This document shows positions 43,554 to 52,479 of a stretch of DNA of 64,000 nt, piece after piece. The stretch is from Acinetobacter chengduensis (GTDB lineage Bacteria; Pseudomonadota; Gammaproteobacteria; Pseudomonadales; Moraxellaceae). Location: positions 248,001 to 312,000 of the forward strand of contig NZ_RCHC01000002.1 in NCBI RefSeq assembly GCF_003664645.1, in the 5' to 3' direction. How positions within the stretch are numbered: the first letter of the stretch is position 1; each line of letters starts with the position of its first letter. A program made the translations under genes and the position numbers. The notes under the pieces are model-generated. The model had not been told where the DNA came from, did no database searches, and saw nothing but the letters and a program-made list of their open reading frames with translations.

Positions 43554-46532
43554 ATGAGCGTATCGGAAATTAGACCGATTGCCATTGAGGATGAGCTGAA
43601 AAGTTCATATCTTGATTATGCAATGAGCGTGATTGTATCTCGTGCATTGCCTGATGTGCGTGATGGTCTAAAACCAGTTCATCGTCGTGTGCTGTTTGCA
43701 ATGCACGAATTGGGCAATGATTACAACAAAGCATACAAAAAGTCTGCCCGTGTTGTTGGTGACGTGATCGGTAAATATCACCCGCATGGTGATTTTGCTG
43801 TATACGAAACAATTGTTCGTATGGCACAAGACTTTAGTTTGCGCTACCAATTAGTCGATGGCCAAGGTAACTTTGGTTCTGTCGATGGTGACAGTGCCGC
43901 TGCAATGCGTTATACCGAAGTTCGTATGCGTAAATTAACGCATGAGCTTTTGGCAGATTTAGAAAAAGATACCGTTGAATGGGAAGATAACTACGACGGT
44001 TCTGAACGTATTCCTCAAGTGATGCCAACTCGCGTACCTAACCTATTAATTAATGGTGTAGCAGGTATTGCGGTAGGTATGGCGACCAATATGGCACCGC
44101 ATAACATGACTGAAGTCGTGAATGCCTGCTTAGCTTATGCTAATGATCCACAAATCAGTATTGAAGGTTTGATGGAACATATCTCTGGTCCCGATTTCCC
44201 GACTGGCGGTATTATTTACGGTAAATCAGGCATTGTTGATGCCTACCGTATGGGTAAAGGCCGTTTGCATATTCGTGGCAAGTACCACATTGAAGAAGAT
44301 GCAAAAACGGGTCGTAATACCATCGTATTTACAGAAATTCCATATCAAGTGAATAAAGCGAGAACGATCGAACGTATTGCTGAGCTCGTGAAAGAGAAAA
44401 AACTCGAAGGTATTTCTGAGCTTCGTGATGAGTCAGATAAAGATGGTATGCGTATTGCCATTGACTTAAAACGTGGTGAAAACGCTGAAGTTGTGGTGAA
44501 TAATCTATTCCAAAACACACAGCTTGAGAACTCATTTAGCATCAACATGGTTTGCCTAGACAATGGTCAACCAAAGTTGATGAATCTCAAAGATATTATT
44601 GCTGCCTTCATTCGTCACCGCCAAGAAGTGGTGACACGTCGTACGATGTACGAATTACGCAAAGCGCGTGAACGTGGCCATATCTTAGAAGGTTTGACGG
44701 TTGCACTGGCAAACATTGATGCCATTATTGAAACCATTAAAACCTCTGCGAACCCAGCTGAAGCACGTGAGCGCTTGCAAGCAGGTGAATGGGCAGGTGG
44801 TGGTGTGGTTGCATTGCTTGAAAAAGCAGGTGCAGTCTCTGTACGTCCTGATGAGATTGAAGGCGAAGATTTAAGCCGTCCATTTGGTTTAACAGGTGAT
44901 ATTTATCGCTTATCTCCAACACAAGTGGGTGCGATTTTAGAGCTTCGTTTACATCGTTTAACAGGCCTAGAGCAAGATAAGTTACAAGCTGAATATACTG
45001 AAATTCTTTCTCAAATTGCTGAATATACTGCAATTTTGAATGATTTTAATTTATTGATGAATGTGATTAAAGAAGAACTTGCACTGATTTTACAGCAGTA
45101 TGGCGATGCGCGTCGTACTGAGATTGTAGAGTCACGTATTGACTTCTCTCGTGAAGACTTGATCCCTGAAGAGCAAATGGTATTGACTGTTTCTCAATCA
45201 GGTTATGCAAAAACACAACCATTGTCTGATTATGCTGCACAGCGTCGCGGTGGTCGTGGTAAGTCTGCGACATCTATGAAAGAAGATGATTACATTCAAC
45301 ATCTGATTGTGACGTCTAGCCATGCAACGGTGCTATGTTTTACCAACGTTGGTAAAGTGTACCGTCTGCGTGTGTTTGAGGTGCCTCAAGCATCACGTGG
45401 TGCGAAAGGCCGTCCAATGGTGAATCTATTGCCATTAGATGAGAACGAAACAATTACAGCAATTTTACCTGTAATTGATGCACCGAAGAAATTCAAAGAA
45501 CGTTTGGCTGAGTTCCGTGCCTTTGTGAAAACCAACAAAGCACATTTACAGCAAAATGAAATCATTGCAAATCACTATGATGCCTTAGAAGTAGCTTTTG
45601 CTGAACTTGCAGATGGTGATGATCTGTCTGATGCATTGCGTATTCAATTGAAAGAATTAGGTTTAGAACTTTCCACAACTGATTTAGACGATGAAATTGT
45701 TGCTGATTTTGCAAACTTTGCAGAAAACTTACGTAAAAACTTCTACGTATTTATGGCAACAGAATACGGCACCATTAAACGTGTAGAGTTAGAGCAATTT
45801 AGTAACGTACGTTCAAATGGTTTACGTGCCATTGAACTTGCTGGCGATGACCGCTTAATTGGGGTTGCCATTACAGATGGCGAACAGCAAATTATGTTGT
45901 TCTCGAACGAAGGTAAGGCAATTCGTTTTGCTGAAACTGATGTTCGCGCAATGGGTCGTTCTGCCAAAGGTGTACGTGGTATGCGTGTCACTATTGGTGC
46001 AGCACAAGCTGAAGAAGAACTCGAAAATGATGTAGATTCTGATGATGAAGATACAGATGTAAGCTTCTTGAGCCGAATTGTATCGCTTGTAGTTGTACCA
46101 GAAACTGGCGAAGTATTATGTGCTTCTGCAAATGGTTATGGTAAACGTACGCCAGTCGATGACTTCCCAACCAAGAAACGTGGCGGTAAAGGCGTAATTG
46201 CCATTAAAACGTCTGACCGTAATGGTGAGTTAGTGGGTGCTGTTGCGATTGATGCATCTAAAGAATTGATGCTGATTTCTGACGGTGGCACATTGGTTCG
46301 TACACGTGCCTCTGAAGTGGCACAAACAGGTCGTAATGCACAAGGTGTTCGCTTAATCCGTTTAGGTGAAAATGAAACTCTAGTGGGTGTTGAAGCCATT
46401 GAAGCTGTAGAAGAAGATGAAATTTTGGAAGAAATTTCAGCGATTGATGCAGAACAATTGGTAGATGACTCGACTATTATGGATCAAATTGAAACTGAAT
46501 CAGACGATTTAAATGAGCCTGAAGAAGACTAA
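43554..46532 (+). CDS. gyrA: DNA gyrase subunit A, with Phe81 and two C-terminal insertions
   Basis: 992 residues against 875 in E. coli. GyrA cuts and rejoins DNA; the catalytic Tyr is residue 120 (RYTEVR). The breakage-reunion domain covers about 1-525, with the GyrA box QRRGGRGK near 562. In the quinolone-resistance region the residue equal to E. coli Ser83 (A. baumannii Ser81) is Phe81, codon TTT at 43794-43796. The C-terminal beta-pinwheel carries an extra segment of about 85 residues (about 644-728, [10 protein letters not shown]... to ENLRKN) and a second acidic one (about 815-842, [15 protein letters not shown]). GAAGGAGTATGC-type sequence lies before the ATG. Alone between terminators. 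Confidence 0.95.
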   Translation: MSVSEIRPIAIEDELKSSYLDYAMSVIVSRALPDVRDGLKPVHRRVLFAMHELGNDYNKAYKKSARVVGDVIGKYHPHGDFAVYETIVRMAQDFSLRYQLVDGQGNFGSVDGDSAAAMRYTEVRMRKLTHELLADLEKDTVEWEDNYDGSERIPQVMPTRVPNLLINGVAGIAVGMATNMAPHNMTEVVNACLAYANDPQISIEGLMEHISGPDFPTGGIIYGKSGIVDAYRMGKGRLHIRGKYHIEEDAKTGRNTIVFTEIPYQVNKARTIERIAELVKEKKLEGISELRDESDKDGMRIAIDLKRGENAEVVVNNLFQNTQLENSFSINMVCLDNGQPKLMNLKDIIAAFIRHRQEVVTRRTMYELRKARERGHILEGLTVALANIDAIIETIKTSANPAEARERLQAGEWAGGGVVALLEKAGAVSVRPDEIEGEDLSRPFGLTGDIYRLSPTQVGAILELRLHRLTGLEQDKLQAEYTEILSQIAEYTAILNDFNLLMNVIKEELALILQQYGDARRTEIVESRIDFSREDLIPEEQMVLTVSQSGYAKTQPLSDYAAQRRGGRGKSATSMKEDDYIQHLIVTSSHATVLCFTNVGKVYRLRVFEVPQASRGAKGRPMVNLLPLDENETITAILPVIDAPKKFKERLAEFRAFVKTNKAHLQQNEIIANHYDALEVAFAELADGDDLSDALRIQLKELGLELSTTDLDDEIVADFANFAENLRKNFYVFMATEYGTIKRVELEQFSNVRSNGLRAIELAGDDRLIGVAITDGEQQIMLFSNEGKAIRFAETDVRAMGRSAKGVRGMRVTIGAAQAEEELENDVDSDDEDTDVSFLSRIVSLVVVPETGEVLCASANGYGKRTPVDDFPTKKRGGKGVIAIKTSDRNGELVGAVAIDASKELMLISDGGTLVRTRASEVAQTGRNAQGVRLIRLGENETLVGVEAIEAVEEDEILEEISAIDAEQLVDDSTIMDQIETESDDLNEPEED

Positions 46533-46544
46533 TTCATCATTTTA

Positions 46545-46573
46545 AAAGAGGGCGCTACGGCGTCCTTTTTTAT
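46545..46573 (+). terminator. Terminator after gyrA
   Basis: GGGCGC and GCGTCC pair with one G-T pair around TACG, followed by six T. Confidence 0.75.
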
Positions 46574-46641
46574 TTCTAAACTAAAATATATGGTCATAAT
46601 GATGTATATACTACAGACCTAAAATGTGGAAAAGCGTGGAT

Positions 46642-47076
46642 ATGAAGGCAAAAATAGTTTTACTCGGTTGTGCAATGCTAATGTCGGGTTGTGGTCAAAT
46701 TGGAAAAAATGCCATAGCTGATCCAAGTGTGGAACAAGCTCAAGTTGCCCAAGCTGTGTATGATCAATTGCGAGAAGGGAACCTTGAAAAACTATATCCT
46801 TACTTCGAGCCTGAACTGACAGCCAAGTTTATGCAAAATGAAAAAGAGCTACGCAAATTTGCTCGAAGTATTCCAAAGCAAGAATATACACGTAAAAATA
46901 TTGTCTCTAAGCACTTTGAAACAGCTACTGGACAACCGTCTTTATACACTGTGACTTATGAATATGGTTATAGTAATAAAAATCTGGTGCAGTACGATGT
47001 GAGTTTTGATAAACCTGCTGGGAGTAGCAAAATTCGTAAATTGAATCTCTCCGTTTTTGGTGAATCGACTAAGTAA
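46642..47076 (+). CDS. Small lipoprotein of unknown function
   Basis: 144 residues from the ATG at 46642 (MKAKIVLLG); another ATG at 46624 is in frame but the shorter form gives a standard lipoprotein signal: MKAKIVLLGCAMLMSGC, Cys about 17. The rest has a helical repeat-free pattern, VEQAQVAQAVYDQLREGNLEKLYPYFEPE, followed by beta-like PSLYTVTYEYGYSNKNLVQYDVSF. This looks like an NTF2-like or DUF4019-type fold, but I cannot assign it. It lies 109 bp after gyrA. Confidence 0.75.
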   Translation: MKAKIVLLGCAMLMSGCGQIGKNAIADPSVEQAQVAQAVYDQLREGNLEKLYPYFEPELTAKFMQNEKELRKFARSIPKQEYTRKNIVSKHFETATGQPSLYTVTYEYGYSNKNLVQYDVSFDKPAGSSKIRKLNLSVFGESTK

Positions 47077-47105
47077 TTAGAGTCGCTCTTACAGAATTGA
47101 ATTTG

Positions 47106-47135
47106 AAAAAGGATGCCTAAGCATCCTTTTTTTTA
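47106..47135 (+). terminator. Terminator after the lipoprotein gene
   Basis: AAAAAGGATGC / GCATCCTTTTT with a short CTAA loop and eight T. Confidence 0.88.
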
Positions 47136-47461
47136 TATTAATTTTTTACACACATACGATCTTGCGTCGAAATATTAGGGGACTTAAAAGTTCATGGCAG
47201 GGTCAAGTTACATTATAGCTGAGCTAAACGTATCTAATTCTGTCTGTGGATTGAATCAAACATAATTGTCATTCATGAGTGTTTTTATGCTTAAGCCAAG
47301 AAGCCGATTCAAATAGCTTAAGAGCAGGATAGGATGATGTAATGCCTGCACGCTAAGGGGTGTTATGCCAATCCAGTCTACACAGCTTGCTAAATAGCGA
47401 GATAAGCTTTAATGGCTTAATGTGCATTAGCTACTATTATTTTAAATAAAATTACAGCCAT

Positions 47462-47492
47462 AAAAAATGGACGCCTAAACGTCCATTTTTTC
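47462..47492 (-). terminator. Terminator after gltP
   Basis: AAAAATGGACG / CGTCCATTTTT with a short CCTAAA loop; the left A-run gives the T-run on the minus strand just past the gltP stop. Confidence 0.82.
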
Positions 47493-47509
47493 TTTGACAT
47501 GAAAAAGTA

Positions 47510-48805
47510 TTATTCGCGACTAGTCATTGTCTCGTGATAATTTTTTTGTTTTTCAGTGTCAAATTGACCTTCCCATTTACTAATAACCAGTACTGCAAGT
47601 GCGTTACCAATTACGTTTAATGCAGTACGTGCCATATCTAAAATACGGTCAATACCTGCAATAAATGCCAAGCCTTCTAAAGGAATACCCACGCTACCTA
47701 ACGTTGCAAGAAGTACTACAAAAGACACACCAGGAACACCCGCGATACCTTTAGAGGTAATCATGAGGGTAAGTACTAGAATGATTTGTTGGCCAATTGA
47801 AAGATCGATACCGTATAGCTGTGCAATAAAGATAGCAGCAATACTTTGATACAGTGTTGAACCATCGAGGTTAAATGAATAACCAATTGGAATGACGAAG
47901 CTGGTAATCGGTTTTGGCGCACCGTAAGCTTCCATTTTTTCCATAATACGAGGCAATACTGTCTCAGAACTTGCTGTTGAATAGGCAAGAATGAGCTCGT
48001 CTTTTAAGATTTTAATAATGGTCCAAATACTGAAACCACAGATTTTGGCAACAATACCTAAAACCACAAAAGCAAAGAAGAAAATAGCACCGTAAACCAA
48101 TAGCGCTAATTTTACTAAAGGTATTAATGAGCTAAAACCAAAGTTCGCAACAGTCGCGGCGATCAGACCGAATACACCCAGTGGTGCAAACTTCATAATC
48201 ATGTGCGTTACTTTGAACATGGTTTCAGAAACAGCATTTAATACATTCAGTAAAGGCTGTTTTGTTTCTTGATCCAAAGCGCCCAAACCAATACCAAACA
48301 TTACCGAGAAGAAAATAATCGGGAGCATTTGACCGCTAGTCAGTGCTGCGAAGAAGTTTGGTGGAATGAGTGATAATACAGTTTGTACTAAACCATGTGA
48401 TTGTTCACTCACCGCATGGGTCGTTTCTTGGTATTTAGAAATGTCCACTTGGGTCAGGCTCGACATATCAATGCCTGCACCCGGTTGGAAAATATTAGCA
48501 GCGACTAAACCAACCAAAATTGCAATTGTGGTAATAATTTCAAAATATAGAATCGTTCTGAAGCCAAGCTTACCAAGGCTAGCTCCTTGCTTCGTGTTTG
48601 CAATACCCAAAATTAACATAGAAACCACAAGTGGAATCACAATCATTTTGATGAGGGTAATGAAAATTGAGCCCAATGGCGTTAAAACATTGTTAACTAA
48701 GGCATCACGATATTCAGGAGAATAGTGAAGGAATGAGCCTACAAGTATACCTAAAATCAGCGCGATAACGATTTGCCATGCAAGGCTCATCTTAATTTTT
48801 TTCAT
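47510..48805 (-). CDS. gltP: Glutamate/aspartate:proton symporter GltP
   Basis: 431 residues, DAACS family (E. coli GltP 437). Hydrophobic helices and two hairpins. Motifs: KIKMSLAWQIVIAL, FQPGAGIDMSSLTQVDISKYQ, LAYSTASSETVLPRIMEKMEAYG (first hairpin, about 267-289), SFNLDGSTLYQSIAAIFIAQLYGID (about 299-323) and TSKGIAGVPGVSFVVLLATLGSVGIPLEG, then the substrate helix RILDMARTALNVIGNALAVLV. These match GltP closely. It takes up acidic amino acids with protons. Alone, with no regulator visible. Confidence 0.94.
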   Translation of the reverse strand: MKKIKMSLAWQIVIALILGILVGSFLHYSPEYRDALVNNVLTPLGSIFITLIKMIVIPLVVSMLILGIANTKQGASLGKLGFRTILYFEIITTIAILVGLVAANIFQPGAGIDMSSLTQVDISKYQETTHAVSEQSHGLVQTVLSLIPPNFFAALTSGQMLPIIFFSVMFGIGLGALDQETKQPLLNVLNAVSETMFKVTHMIMKFAPLGVFGLIAATVANFGFSSLIPLVKLALLVYGAIFFFAFVVLGIVAKICGFSIWTIIKILKDELILAYSTASSETVLPRIMEKMEAYGAPKPITSFVIPIGYSFNLDGSTLYQSIAAIFIAQLYGIDLSIGQQIILVLTLMITSKGIAGVPGVSFVVLLATLGSVGIPLEGLAFIAGIDRILDMARTALNVIGNALAVLVISKWEGQFDTEKQKNYHETMTSRE

Positions 48806-49055
48806 ACTCAGCTCTGAAAAAAGTTAGCTATAAATAAAATCCGCAAAAGGTCTTCATACCCATTTTAAAAAAAAGAGTATTCGTGGCGAAAAAAAGCAGA
48901 TTGGGAGAACTTTATTGTGAATTGATTGTGGAGATTCATCCAACAAAATTTAATCATTAGTATTCTATTTGGTTATATTTAGGTCGGTTTTAGTTGCTAA
49001 TTCGATCCCATATATTTTTTTAATTTATAAAACAGATAAAAAATAAGAATAAATG

Positions 49056-50150
49056 CTATTTATCTCTCAGGCAGAGTCTAAAATAAGCAAGGGTGAATGA
49101 AATACACATAAAACAGGTTAAATAAATTAATTTAGGCACGACAAGGTGAGTTTCTACGCCCATTTGGTTGAGTTGAATAAACATTTGTATACCTTGGGTG
49201 GAAGGTAAGAGCATTGAGAAATCCTGCATCCAAGAAGGCATTGCTGCTAATGGCCACGCTGTACCAGTCAGTAAAAATAGCGGAATAGATGTAAATACAA
49301 TTAGGTGTCCAGCACGTTCTGGCATGTCTAAAAACGAAGCTAACAGCATGCTTAACGAAATAATGCAGCCCACATAAATAGGGACAGCCACCAACATGCC
49401 CCAAAAGTTGCCGCCACGTGGGTAGTCATATAGCCAAAAGGTAAAACCAAATAGATAAAAACAGCCTAAGCAACCAATGCAGAGTACAGCAACAAAAATA
49501 CCCATCAGCTCTTTGGGTTGGGCAGTCCAGCCTTGTTCACGGTAACCAGCAATTAGCATACATAAACCAAGTAATATGGTTTGATGGATAATTAAAGGCG
49601 CGACGGCAGGAAAGATATAGCTACCATAGCCAGATAAGGTATTAAACAAAGGAACTTGATGAACAGACAAAGCAGGGGAGAAATGTGAAATATTGCCAAA
49701 TTTTTCTGTGTAATCTTTCAAGGCATTTTCAATTGAACTGGCTAAACCAAGGCCAATTTGTTTGGTCTTTAAAAAATTGGCAGCACTTAAATACAGTCCG
49801 ATTCCACCTTCTTCGCCACGGCGTATACTTTGGCTTAGGTTTTCTGGCAATAATAAAATACCATCTGCTTGTTGATGTTGAACCATCTGCTCAGCATCTA
49901 AAAAGTTGGTAGTGATGGCTTTAATTTCTACATTTGGACTTTGTGCAACTTGGTCAATAATAGCCGAAGTCATAGGACTTTGCTCTTCATCAACAATCAC
50001 AATAGGAATGGATTGAGCTTGCTGAGCTTGATACGCTGTTGGGTAGAAGAAGCTATAGAATACGACCGATAGGATAAGTGTCGTGAGTATGGATGAATTG
50101 GCAAAAATATCTTTAAAGGTTTTGCAGAAATAATACAGCAGGCTATTCAT
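49056..50150 (-). CDS. ABC-2 type permease (second of the pair)
   Basis: 364 residues. An N-terminal membrane anchor (TLILSVVFYSFFYPTAY, about 21-37) is followed by a large soluble loop, QSIPIVIVDEEQSPMTSAIIDQ... (about 45-165), then five or six helices (GLCMLIAGYREQGWT, GCLGCFYLFGFTFWLY, AVPIYVGCIISLSMLLASFL, MLLPSTQGIQMFIQLNQMG). This is the ABC-2 transporter (YhhJ-like) permease topology. Starts at 50150 and overlaps the upstream permease by 4 bp (ATGA), so they are translationally coupled. Last gene of a four-gene operon that contains no ATPase. Confidence 0.88.
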   Translation of the reverse strand: MNSLLYYFCKTFKDIFANSSILTTLILSVVFYSFFYPTAYQAQQAQSIPIVIVDEEQSPMTSAIIDQVAQSPNVEIKAITTNFLDAEQMVQHQQADGILLLPENLSQSIRRGEEGGIGLYLSAANFLKTKQIGLGLASSIENALKDYTEKFGNISHFSPALSVHQVPLFNTLSGYGSYIFPAVAPLIIHQTILLGLCMLIAGYREQGWTAQPKELMGIFVAVLCIGCLGCFYLFGFTFWLYDYPRGGNFWGMLVAVPIYVGCIISLSMLLASFLDMPERAGHLIVFTSIPLFLLTGTAWPLAAMPSWMQDFSMLLPSTQGIQMFIQLNQMGVETHLVVPKLIYLTCFMCISFTLAYFRLCLRDK

Positions 50151-51277
50151 GATTTAAGCCCTCGTGCTTGTTTCTTCAAAAATAGATAGGCCAGTGCACC
50201 ATACACCAGTGCATAAACCAATAATACGAATAGAGGCTGTACTGATGAGCTGAAGGGACTACCAATCACCCATTGTTCGGTTTGTAACTTGGCATAAGGT
50301 GTATAGGGAATAATATGCGCCCAGAACTTAGTAAATAGTGGCGCATTATTTAAAGGTAGAGTCACGCCAGCAAAGCTAAGAGATGAACCACCATAAACGG
50401 CAATAATGCCGAAAGTTTTGCTTAAATTACCCGTAGCTAATACCAAGGCACTGCTTAAAAAAGCATAAGCACTATAAAATAAAATTTGAGCAAGCAAAAT
50501 TAACCACAAATGGCCAGCCACAAACCAGCCACGTATATCAATTAGCCAAAACATCCATAGCCAAGTCCACAAACTAAAAATGGCTACATAGGTTAAATTT
50601 TTAGAGATTAATGCATAAAAAAAACTTTGCGGTTTTAACCAATCTTGTGCGTGATTAAATTTAAATTCCTGTCCGACAGCAAAAGCCACGCAGCAACACA
50701 GCAGTAAATGTAAAATTGCAGGGATCATATAAGGTTCTAAATAGAACTCATAATTTAAGCCCGGATTGTAAAGCGCCGAAATTTTGACATTGGGAGTCGG
50801 GGCTTCCAAATATGGAATTTTTTGCTCTAAATAATTTTGGCCTGCAAAATTCGCAAGTGCTTGTAAGGTGCTGACCAGCATGGCAGAAGAAATAGTATTA
50901 CCTATACTAAAGTAGCTTTGGTTAAACATAATACTAATTTGCGCATCTTTGGCTTGGACAAAACGTTGTTCTGCACCCGAAGGGATCAGTACATAGCCCC
51001 AAATATCATTTTGGTTCAATAAGCGTTCTATTTCATCTTGATCTTCACTGACCACTTGAATGTGTAGCGTTTCATTGAGTGCCAAATAGCGTTTAATGTT
51101 TTGACTCAAGGCACCCTTATCTTGATCTAAAATTGCAATGGGTAAATGAGATGGCTTACCTTGGGCGAACATACTGCTAAATAAAACAATGATAAAAAGT
51201 GGGGCAAGGGTGACCAAACATAAATCCCATTTGTGTTGTAATAAATAGCGACATTCACGGCTAATCCCTGCCCACAT
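50147..51277 (-). CDS. ABC-2 type permease (first of the pair)
   Basis: 376 residues, same topology as the next permease: membrane anchor (LVTLAPLFIIVLFSSMFAQG, about 19-38), soluble loop LPIAILDQDKGALSQNIKRYL... with LLNQNDIWGYVLIPSG (about 90-105), then about six helices from residue 190. The two permeases are about 15-20% alike by eye and probably form a heterodimer. It starts 2 bp after the HlyD-like gene on the minus strand and ends inside the next start. In the common arrangement, such pairs are driven by an ATPase of the RbbA kind; here none is adjacent. Confidence 0.87.
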   Translation of the reverse strand: MWAGISRECRYLLQHKWDLCLVTLAPLFIIVLFSSMFAQGKPSHLPIAILDQDKGALSQNIKRYLALNETLHIQVVSEDQDEIERLLNQNDIWGYVLIPSGAEQRFVQAKDAQISIMFNQSYFSIGNTISSAMLVSTLQALANFAGQNYLEQKIPYLEAPTPNVKISALYNPGLNYEFYLEPYMIPAILHLLLCCCVAFAVGQEFKFNHAQDWLKPQSFFYALISKNLTYVAIFSLWTWLWMFWLIDIRGWFVAGHLWLILLAQILFYSAYAFLSSALVLATGNLSKTFGIIAVYGGSSLSFAGVTLPLNNAPLFTKFWAHIIPYTPYAKLQTEQWVIGSPFSSSVQPLFVLLVYALVYGALAYLFLKKQARGLKS

Positions 51278-51279
51278 AG

Positions 51280-52473
51280 TTATGGTGCCTCTTTCACTTT
51301 AAATAAAACACTCATGCCAACTTTTAGCTCTGGTATGGCTTGCTCGGGCACCAAATGAACTTTAAAGCTACGAATGTCATAACCACCTGTTTGGCGCGTG
51401 GTTTTAATGGTGGCAAATTCTCCTTCGGCATCAATATGCTTAATTTTGAAGTTGGCTGTTTTATCTAGTGCAGGAATATAACCTTGTAAGCTTTGAGCTT
51501 GGTAAACCGAACGATATTGGTCTTCACGCACATTTAAGCTAATGGAAATGTCATCATCTAAAATAATACTGGCGACTGGCACACCAATTGCGATCAACTC
51601 AGAGGGTTTGGCATAGATTTTGGAAATAGTTCCATTCACAGGTGAGAGCAATTTGGTTTCAGCTTCAAGCGCATTCGCTTCGGCAACGGCTGCATTGGCA
51701 ATGTCGACTTGAGCATCGGCAGTGGATTTTTGTTGCGGTGTACTACCACGCTGTGCACGCGCATATTGCTGGTATGCGGCTTCGGTCATTTGTGCAGATG
51801 ATTTGGCAGCGGCCTGCATTTCATCACGACGTTGGCGTGAGATCACACCTTCTTGAAACAAATGAGCACCACGGGTATAGGTGGTATGTGCCAACTCTTG
51901 TTGTGCTTTGAGCGACTGCCAATTGGCATATAAACTGGCAATATTTTCTTCTTGTGAACCACGATCTGTAGTGGACTGTAAAGCTAAAGCAGATTGTAAG
52001 CTGGCAAGCGCTTGTTGTTTTTTAGCATCTACTTCTGGGCTATAAAGTCGGACCAATTCTTGGTTTTTATGCACTTTTTGCCCTTCATGCACATAAATTT
52101 CTTCAATTCGGCTCGGTACTTTAGTCGCAATATGAATGGTTTCTGCTTCGACTCGACCTTGTAGCTCAACTTCTTTGGGTTGATAGCTTTTCCAAAGTCC
52201 AAAGGCAATCAGTCCTAAAATACAAATCAGCACCACAATTGCAATGATCTTCATAGCTTTAGATGGAGGAGCCTTCTGAGTCTCAACTTGTGTATGCGTT
52301 GGGTTCTCAGCTGTCATAGTTGCAGGTGGAGCAACAGAGTTGCCACTTTGGGTTGAATCTGGGTGATCTGGCGTGTTGGTTGGTGTTGCATCACTGTTGC
52401 CATTCGTTTCAGCGGGTGGGAGATTGTCTATGCTCTCTTTTGAATTTGGATCTTGATTCATATTTTTACCCAT
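51280..52473 (-). CDS. HlyD-family membrane fusion protein
   Basis: 397 residues. The start is at 52473; MNQDPNSKE at 52461 is an alternative. A 70-residue cytoplasmic N-terminus rich in Asn, Thr, Pro and Ser is followed by one membrane helix (AMKIIAIVVLICILGLIAFGLW, about 75-96). Then the lipoyl-type half motif (VELQGRVEAETIHIATKVPSRIEEIYVHEGQKVHKNQELVRL, about 105-145), a coiled-coil hairpin (about 150-265) and the second half (LLSPVNGTISKIYAKPSELI, about 280-300). The HlyD/EmrA adaptor bridges an inner-membrane pump and an outer-membrane channel. It lies 6 bp after the TolC-like gene. The long N-terminal tail is unusual. Confidence 0.9.
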   Translation of the reverse strand: MGKNMNQDPNSKESIDNLPPAETNGNSDATPTNTPDHPDSTQSGNSVAPPATMTAENPTHTQVETQKAPPSKAMKIIAIVVLICILGLIAFGLWKSYQPKEVELQGRVEAETIHIATKVPSRIEEIYVHEGQKVHKNQELVRLYSPEVDAKKQQALASLQSALALQSTTDRGSQEENIASLYANWQSLKAQQELAHTTYTRGAHLFQEGVISRQRRDEMQAAAKSSAQMTEAAYQQYARAQRGSTPQQKSTADAQVDIANAAVAEANALEAETKLLSPVNGTISKIYAKPSELIAIGVPVASIILDDDISISLNVREDQYRSVYQAQSLQGYIPALDKTANFKIKHIDAEGEFATIKTTRQTGGYDIRSFKVHLVPEQAIPELKVGMSVLFKVKEAP

Positions 52474-52479
52474 GTGAAT

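Larger units (their letters stand above)
47077..47509. other. Intergenic region before gltP end
   Basis: 433 bp with terminators at 47106-47135 and 47462-47492. Between them no ORF or repeat was recognised. Confidence 0.5.
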
